Source of the DNA: Holophagae bacterium
GTDB lineage: Bacteria > Acidobacteriota > Thermoanaerobaculia > Thermoanaerobaculales > Sulfomarinibacteraceae
Reading direction: 5' to 3'
DNA: 5,382 nucleotides
NCBI GenBank assembly: GCA_030609785.1
Contig: JAUWTC010000218.1
Location: 1-5,382 of the forward strand
Every line of letters begins with the position of its first letter. Position 1 is the first letter of the stretch. This document shows positions 1 through 5,382 of the stretch, in pieces. Position numbers and translations under genes: made by a program. The notes beneath the pieces were generated by a model. The model was not told the DNA's origin. It worked only from the letters and a program-made list of their open reading frames with translations, and did not search any database.

Positions 1-371
1 GTCAGGCGAATTCTCCGTCGCTTGGTTCCTTCTTCCAACGTGCAGTTGATCACGTCGCTCTCCAGTATCAGGCCCTTCACCGTCGCCGTTGAGGCCTCAA
101 GATGGGCATCGACTGCTTTGAGGCAGGCTTCAGCATCATTCCACTGCTCTCGAACCGTCGTCCACACCACCAAATCTATTTTCGAGAGCTTCTCTCCCAA
201 CTCTTTCGCCTCGGCCTCTACAGGCGTCAGGGGTACCGGAGTGGCGACGGCCTTCCGCGGAACCCAAGTCGGGGTCCCGGTGGGTTGAACATTCTGTTGG
301 GTTTGAGCGAGAAGAGGGGCGCCAAACAACCCTGCGACCATCGCAACTGTGAAAATTCGAACCCTCAACAT
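1..371 (-). CDS. Exported protein of unknown function, 5' part (runs off left edge)
   Basis: An open frame read leftwards from an ATG at 369-371 stays free of stops for 123 codons to the window edge. The start is chosen because GGAGGG (379-384) lies 7 bases upstream and because the frame opens with a classic signal peptide: arginines at residues 3 and 5, a hydrophobic core at about 6-21, and a probable cleavage after Ala22 (APLLA/QTQQ). A Pro/Thr-rich linker follows (about 23-50), then a charged, probably helical region (about 50-100) with single cysteines at 83 and 110. No lipobox is visible, so a periplasmic or secreted protein is more likely than a lipoprotein. I do not recognise the family. 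It lies downstream of nfnB on the same strand, but the 193-base gap and its own upstream element suggest separate transcription. Confidence 0.72.
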   Translation of the reverse strand, partial: MLRVRIFTVAMVAGLFGAPLLAQTQQNVQPTGTPTWVPRKAVATPVPLTPVEAEAKELGEKLSKIDLVVWTTVREQWNDAEACLKAVDAHLEASTATVKGLILESDVINCTLEEGTKRRRIRL

Positions 372-378
372 GAACAGA

Positions 379-384
379 CCCTCC
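379..384 (-). promoter_or_regulatory. Ribosome binding site of the exported-protein gene
   Basis: The minus strand reads GGAGGG followed by a 7-base spacer and ATG. It decides the start of the gene at 371 over the longer overlapping minus-strand frame, which lacks a comparable site. Confidence 0.7.
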
Positions 385-391
385 ATCCGAG

Positions 392-419
392 CGAGTGTAT
401 CGCAACCCGGCGAAGCCGG
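392..419 (-). promoter_or_regulatory. Palindrome plus TACACT element, copy B (candidate promoter/operator)
   Basis: On the minus strand a 5-bp palindrome, CCGGC-TTC-GCCGG, runs directly into GGTTGCGA and TACACTCG. TACACT (394-399) matches 4 of 6 bases of a -10 box. It would place the transcript start near 386-388, giving a leader of about 15 bases that just contains the ribosome binding site. No good -35 is visible; the palindrome sits in that space. Seventeen of the 20 bases at 392-411 match the element in front of the TPR gene at 3064-3083. The repeat is seen directly; the promoter or operator role is inference. Confidence 0.45.
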
Positions 420-459
420 AACCAATGAGCCCGATCTGCGAGATTCCCGGCATCACAAT

Positions 460-482
460 GCGGGGCGGGAGCCCCGCGCTCC
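460..482. other. GC-rich hairpin with two competing foldings
   Basis: Six base pairs GCGGGG/CCCCGC close a 6-base loop at 460-477. A second, mutually exclusive stem GGAGC/GCTCC with a 5-base loop occupies 468-482. It lies about 85-105 bases past the nfnB stop and could end or protect the nfnAB transcript. No T-tract follows on either strand, so it is not a canonical intrinsic terminator. It may equally be a dispersed intergenic palindrome. Confidence 0.4.
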
Positions 483-564
483 ACAACGCAGGCCCAGCAA
501 GGCAATTCCTTCCCTTTTTGTGCCTCTTTGTGGCTATTACTGATTCTTGCAAGCGCCTAAGCTC

Positions 565-2013
565 TCAGGCTGTCCGCGCCTTGGGAACCTTCACGGTCTC
601 CCTGAGGTAGGTGTCAATGCCCTCTGCGGCAACTTTGCCCGCACCCATCGCCAGAATGACCGTCGCCGCGCCGGTAACGATGTCGCCGCCGGCAAACACC
701 CCCGGAATCGAGGTCATCATCGTTTCTTCGTCGACGACGATGTTGCCCCACCGGTTGAGCTCCAGTCCTTCGGTCGATCGGGTTACCAGGGGGTTGGGCC
801 CCTGCCCGATGCCCATGATGATCGTGTCCAGCTCGACATCGTACTGCTCGCCTTCGATCGGCACCGGACGGCGCCGACCGGAAGCATCGGGCTCGCCAAG
901 TTCCATCTTCTGAACCCGGACTCCTGTCACCCGCGCATCGTCATTACCGTAAATTTCCACCGGGGAAGAAAGCCAGCGGAAATCGATTGCTTCTTCTTCG
1001 GCGTGCTCGAGTTCCTCGAGGCGCGCCGGCGACTCGGCCCGCGTACGCCGGTAGAGACAGATCACTTCCTCGGCACCCAGGCGCTTGGCCGTCCGCAGGC
1101 AGTCCATCGCCACGTTCCCCGAACCGACAACCGCGACCCGGCGCCCCATCCCGACCGGTGTGTCGAATGCCGGGAAGTCGAATCCCTTCATCAAGTTAAC
1201 GCGTGTCAGGAACTCGTTGGCCGAATACACGCCGATGTAGTCCTCACCGGGGATACCCATGAAATAGGGCAGACCGGCGCCGGTTCCGATGAAGACTGCG
1301 TCGAAGTTGTACTCGGTGAAGAGTTCCTGTACCGAGGCGATCTTGCCGACGACAAAGTTGTAGCGCAATTCCACACCAAGCTTCTTGAGGTTTCCGACTT
1401 CGTCCTCGACAATTTTCTTGGGAAGGCGGAACTCGGGAATCCCGTAGACCAGGACACCGCCCGGTTTGTGGAGCGCTTCGTAGACCGTCACCGAATGGCC
1501 GCGCATGGCCAGTTCGGCCGCAGTGGCGAGGCCCGCGGGTCCGGAACCGACGATGGCCACCTTGAACCCGGTCTCCGGCTGGCGCTCGGGCATGACGATT
1601 TCGCCGCCCTGGGCCACCTCCCAGTCCGCCACGAACCGCTCCAGACGTCCGATGGCAACCGGCTTGTACTTGTTGCCGACGACGCATACTTGCTCGCACT
1701 GGTCTTCTTGCGGACAGACGCGACCGCAGATGGCGGGCAGCGTGTTGGCCTGCTTGATGATGGCCAGCGCCTTTTCGAAATCACCCTCCTGCATCTCGTG
1801 GATGAAGGCAGGGATATCAATGCCGACCGGGCAACCGTCGACGCACCGTGGCTTCTTGCACTCGAGGCACCGCTCGGCCTCGGTGATGGCCATCTCCGCC
1901 GTAAAACCCAGAGCCACCTCGTCAAAATTCTTGATCCGATCCATTGGATCCTGCGTGGGCATGGACTGCCGGGGCAGCTCCATCCGCTCTTTCTTCGTCA
2001 GTTCACGGCCCAT
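565..2013 (-). CDS. nfnB: NfnB-type NADPH-binding flavoprotein subunit (GltD/SudA family)
   Basis: This is the large subunit of an NADH-dependent reduced ferredoxin:NADP+ oxidoreductase, a cytoplasmic electron-bifurcating transhydrogenase. The 482 residues match the usual length of this glutamate-synthase-small-subunit-like family. The N-terminal iron-sulfur domain carries C49, C52, C57, C61 and C96, C100, C106, C110, enough for two [4Fe-4S] clusters. The FAD-binding GSGPAG is at 156-161, the NADP(H)-site GSGNVA at 297-302, and the C-terminal FAD motif with AGGD at 441-444. The start at 2013 is preferred over an ATG 33 bases upstream because GGAGGT (2020-2025) lies 6 bases before it and because its A is also the last base of the nfnA stop (TGATG), implying translational coupling. 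Automatic pipelines may label it gltA/gltD or sudA. No glutamate synthase large subunit is in view, and the partner at 2013-2870 favours Nfn (or SudAB sulfide dehydrogenase). Confidence 0.93.
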   Translation of the reverse strand: MGRELTKKERMELPRQSMPTQDPMDRIKNFDEVALGFTAEMAITEAERCLECKKPRCVDGCPVGIDIPAFIHEMQEGDFEKALAIIKQANTLPAICGRVCPQEDQCEQVCVVGNKYKPVAIGRLERFVADWEVAQGGEIVMPERQPETGFKVAIVGSGPAGLATAAELAMRGHSVTVYEALHKPGGVLVYGIPEFRLPKKIVEDEVGNLKKLGVELRYNFVVGKIASVQELFTEYNFDAVFIGTGAGLPYFMGIPGEDYIGVYSANEFLTRVNLMKGFDFPAFDTPVGMGRRVAVVGSGNVAMDCLRTAKRLGAEEVICLYRRTRAESPARLEELEHAEEEAIDFRWLSSPVEIYGNDDARVTGVRVQKMELGEPDASGRRRPVPIEGEQYDVELDTIIMGIGQGPNPLVTRSTEGLELNRWGNIVVDEETMMTSIPGVFAGGDIVTGAATVILAMGAGKVAAEGIDTYLRETVKVPKARTA

Positions 2014-2870
2014 CAGCTGACCTCCGTGCCTTTGGTCGCCTTGCATTTGTGGCTTTCGAGAAAACGCAGACGCGCCACGTTCTCCTCGGACAAAAACGTT
2101 CTCTGGCGCTTCATCATCAGGTCGAAATCCACGGTATGGGCATCAAACTCCGGTCCGTCAACGCAGACGAACTTGCTGTCGCCCCCGACCGACACCCTGC
2201 ACCCGCCGCACATACCGGTGCCGTCGATCATGATCGTGTTCAGGGATACAACTGTCGAGATCTCAAGGGGACGGGTCATCTCGGCAACCGCCTTCATCAT
2301 GATCGCCGGACCGATCGCGATGACGATGTCCGGTTTCCCCCGCTCTTCGATCAACTGTTCCAGGGCGTTGGTGACAAAGCCCTTGGCCCCGAACGATCCA
2401 TCGTCGGTCGTGTAGATCATCTCAGTAGACGCCTCGGTCATCTCGTCACGGAGGATCACCAACTCCTTGGTGCGGCCTCCGAGGATCGACACGACCTCGT
2501 TACCGGCCTCCTTCATCGCCCGGGCAATCGGCAGGAGGGGCGCAATGCCGGCGCCACCCCCAACGCACACACAGGTTCCGAGCTTCTCGACGTGCGTCGG
2601 CGTACCCAGCGGGCCGACCACCTCGATCTGATCGCCCTCGGACATCAATCCCATTTCCATCGTTGACTTCCCGACTTCCTGGACCACCAGTGTGATTGTT
2701 CCGGCCTCGGCGTCGGAGTCGGCGATCGTCAACGGGATGCGCTCCCCATGATCGTGCAACAGGACGATGACAAACTGCCCCGCCTGATGTTTGCGCGCAA
2801 TCTCGGGAGTTTCAACAAGATACTGTTTGAACGCCGGGGCAATTTCCTTGATCTCGAGCAGTGTTGGCAT
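2013..2870 (-). CDS. nfnA: NfnA-type ferredoxin:NADP+ reductase subunit (SudB/PyrK-like)
   Basis: This is the small, FAD- and NAD(H)-binding subunit of the Nfn transhydrogenase, 285 residues, the usual size. An N-terminal flavin-binding barrel carries R-x-P-L-T at 44-48. The nucleotide-binding half follows with GGGAGIAPL at 104-112. A C-terminal [2Fe-2S] segment has Asp216, Cys221, Cys224 and Cys236. The Asp (in DGTGMCGGC) stands where PyrK proteins carry a fourth Cys, and Asp ligation is the published feature of Nfn small subunits. The start is at 2870 rather than an ATG 66 bases upstream: AGGAGGAGG directly precedes it, and homologous sequence begins at this Met. It is first in a two-gene operon with nfnB, overlapping it by one base. 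SudB of sulfide dehydrogenase is the alternative name; sequence alone does not separate the two activities. Confidence 0.92.
   Translation of the reverse strand: MPTLLEIKEIAPAFKQYLVETPEIARKHQAGQFVIVLLHDHGERIPLTIADSDAEAGTITLVVQEVGKSTMEMGLMSEGDQIEVVGPLGTPTHVEKLGTCVCVGGGAGIAPLLPIARAMKEAGNEVVSILGGRTKELVILRDEMTEASTEMIYTTDDGSFGAKGFVTNALEQLIEERGKPDIVIAIGPAIMMKAVAEMTRPLEISTVVSLNTIMIDGTGMCGGCRVSVGGDSKFVCVDGPEFDAHTVDFDLMMKRQRTFLSEENVARLRFLESHKCKATKGTEVS
2020..2025 (-). promoter_or_regulatory. Ribosome binding site of nfnB inside the nfnA 3' end
   Basis: The minus strand reads GGAGGT, six bases, then ATG. The site lies within the last codons of nfnA and fixes the nfnB start at 2013. Confidence 0.75.
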
Positions 2871-2874
2871 GCAA

Positions 2875-2883
2875 CCTCCTCCT
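2875..2883 (-). promoter_or_regulatory. Ribosome binding site of nfnA
   Basis: AGGAGGAGG on the minus strand offers two overlapping anti-16S matches, 4 and 7 bases before the ATG at 2870. It excludes the longer frame starting at 2936. Its upstream edge can pair into the leader hairpin at 2881-2912. Confidence 0.8.
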
Positions 2884-2912
2884 GCCCGGTCGCCTCTCCG
2901 GCGACCGACAGG
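2881..2912 (-). promoter_or_regulatory. 5' leader hairpin of nfnAB mRNA
   Basis: A perfect 8-bp stem CGGTCGCC/GGCGACCG with a 5-base loop GGAGA lies at 2887-2907. An outer 4-bp CCTG/CAGG helix (2909-2912 with 2881-2884) extends it across a small internal bulge. The predicted transcript start is at about 2913, so the mRNA would begin almost exactly at the base of this hairpin, and the outer helix overlaps the first bases of the ribosome binding site. A stabilising 5' stem or a translation-tuning structure is inferred. No known riboswitch is recognised. Confidence 0.5.
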
Positions 2913-2919
2913 CTGAGGA

Positions 2920-2948
2920 AATCTACATCCGATCATCTATATTTTCAA
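2920..2948 (-). promoter_or_regulatory. Sigma70-like promoter of nfnAB
   Basis: On the minus strand TTGAAA (2943-2948, 5 of 6 to consensus) and TAGATT (2920-2925, 4 of 6) are separated by exactly 17 bases in the most A+T-rich part of the spacer. A start near 2913 would give a leader of about 43 bases. A 12-base palindrome (2942-2953) overlaps the -35 hexamer. Confidence 0.55.
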
Positions 2949-3039
2949 GAAAACAAATGTGTTCTGGGACTCAGGTTCATCAGACTCGACCTCTTGGGGC
3001 CAATACGCTGGGACGCCGGACCGCTGCAAGCGCCTGAGT

Positions 3040-3053
3040 TGATAGCTGATAGC
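3040..3053 (+). repeat. Two tandem copies of the heptamer TGATAGC
   Basis: TGATAGC occurs twice head to tail, immediately upstream of the palindrome element of the TPR gene. It is short enough to be chance, but another 7-base tandem repeat lies on the other side of that gene (3641-3661). Confidence 0.5.
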
Positions 3054-3054
3054 A

Positions 3055-3083
3055 CCCGGCGAAGCCGGGTTGATGTACACTCG
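3055..3083 (+). promoter_or_regulatory. Palindrome plus TACACT element, copy A (candidate promoter/operator of the TPR gene)
   Basis: A 6-bp palindrome CCCGGC-GAA-GCCGGG (3055-3069) runs into TTGATG and TACACTCG. The core GCGAAGC is known as an exceptionally stable DNA mini-hairpin. TACACT (3076-3081) fits the TAnnnT pattern of a -10 box and places transcription start at about 3087-3088, the first base of the ATG. No -35 hexamer is seen at the right spacing; TTGATA at 3039-3044 is about 31 bases from the -10. The copy in front of the exported-protein gene shares 17 of 20 bases, beginning inside the palindrome. Confidence 0.45.
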
Positions 3084-3087
3084 GAGA

Positions 3088-3570
3088 ATGAACGACACAT
3101 CTCCGGACAACATCCAGGCGCAGCAGGCCGTTGCCGAGGCTGTCCAACTGACCCGACAGTCAAAGACAACCGAAGCCCTGACGATCTTCGAAAGTTTCCT
3201 GACACCGCTGTCCGGAGGCACGATCAGCGACCGAAGGGTCGCGGCGGGGGCGTTCTCCTATTACGGTTACTGTGTCGCCAAGGTCCGCCGTAAATACGCT
3301 GAAGGGGTCAAATACTGCGACATTTCTCTGCGCGCCAACCCCCTCGAACCCGACCACCGGGCGAATCTGGCAATGGTTTACCTCGAGCGTGACGATCGTG
3401 GCAAGGCGGTCGAAGCGCTCAATGCAGGTCTCCGTTTGGACCGCCGGAACAAGCGCCTCCATTTGATCCTGGAGTCGATCGGTCGTCGGAAGCCGCCGGT
3501 CATGCCATTCTTCTCCCGCAACAATCCGCTCAACATCTGGCTCGGCAAACGGCGCGCCACCAAGAGGTAG
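3088..3570 (+). CDS. Small TPR-like repeat protein
   Basis: This 160-residue, probably cytoplasmic protein has no signal peptide or membrane segment. Helix pairs typical of tetratricopeptide repeats are visible: roughly 10-38 (QQAVAEAVQLTRQ, then TEALTIFESFL), 53-85 (AGAFSYYGYC, then YAEGVKYCDISLRANP) and 90-118 (RANLAMVYLE, then KAVEALNAGLRLD). The tail is basic and proline-containing (about 131-160: GRRKPPVMPFFSRNNPLN followed by IWLGKRR) and looks like a conserved family signature rather than another repeat. TPR proteins act as protein-binding scaffolds; the partner here is unknown. An in-frame ATG at 3073 would add five residues. The ATG at 3088 is preferred because TACACT lies six bases before it, suggesting a leaderless message; CGGAGA is too close to serve as a ribosome binding site. 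It is transcribed divergently from nfnAB. Confidence 0.8.
   Translation: MNDTSPDNIQAQQAVAEAVQLTRQSKTTEALTIFESFLTPLSGGTISDRRVAAGAFSYYGYCVAKVRRKYAEGVKYCDISLRANPLEPDHRANLAMVYLERDDRGKAVEALNAGLRLDRRNKRLHLILESIGRRKPPVMPFFSRNNPLNIWLGKRRATKR

Positions 3571-5382
<1,812 letters not shown>

Noticed and set aside
136..552. A 138-codon minus-strand frame overlapping the first gene
   Set aside because: It has no signal peptide or plausible protein composition, lacks a ribosome binding site, and conflicts with the frame from 371 that has both a signal peptide and GGAGGG.
547..2415. A 622-codon open frame on the plus strand
   Set aside because: It lies antisense across nfnB and part of nfnA, whose motifs are unmistakable. 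The translation is low-complexity, rich in His, Arg and Asp, with no ribosome binding site or domain, as expected for a shadow of G+C-rich coding DNA.
2871..2936. Longer nfnA start at 2936
   Set aside because: It would translate the leader hairpin into an Arg/Gly-rich extension not expected in the family, lies upstream of the predicted transcript start, and ignores the strong ribosome binding site before 2870.

Overview
The window comes from a bacterial chromosome with about 60% G+C, strong GGAGG-type ribosome binding sites and sigma70-like promoters. The lineage cannot be named from this sequence. The gene set (a ferredoxin-dependent pyruvate oxidoreductase plus an Nfn-type transhydrogenase) points to an organism with ferredoxin-centred, probably anaerobic or facultatively anaerobic, metabolism. 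Nothing in the window suggests a phage, plasmid or insertion sequence.

Layout: (1) positions 1-371, minus strand, are the 5' part of a gene for an exported protein of unknown function; it runs off the left edge. (2) 372-564 is a 193-base intergenic stretch with a GC-rich hairpin near its centre and a palindrome-plus-TACACT element in front of the exported-protein gene. (3) 565-2870, minus strand, is a two-gene operon read nfnA then nfnB. The genes overlap by one base (TGATG), and a good promoter and a 5' hairpin leader lie upstream. (4) 2871-3087 is the spacer between this operon and a divergent gene; it carries a second copy of the palindrome-plus-TACACT element. (5) 3088-3570, plus strand, encodes a 160-residue TPR-like protein that may be translated from a leaderless mRNA. 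(6) 3571-3850 is a non-coding stretch with a telomere-like heptamer array (TCCCTAA x3), a candidate promoter and a leader hairpin. (7) 3851 to the right edge, plus strand, is the N-terminal 510 codons of a homodimer-type pyruvate:ferredoxin/flavodoxin oxidoreductase.

How the genes fit together: the oxidoreductase oxidises pyruvate to acetyl-CoA and reduces ferredoxin. NfnAB couples reduced ferredoxin and NADH to the reduction of NADP+, or runs in reverse by electron bifurcation. The core of the window is therefore a small ferredoxin/NAD(P)H redox neighbourhood, although its two parts sit on opposite strands in separate transcription units. The exported protein and the TPR protein have no visible functional tie to it. 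They do share an unusual upstream element (17 of 20 bases identical beside a palindrome), which is the least expected signal here. I see no convincing undescribed multi-gene system.
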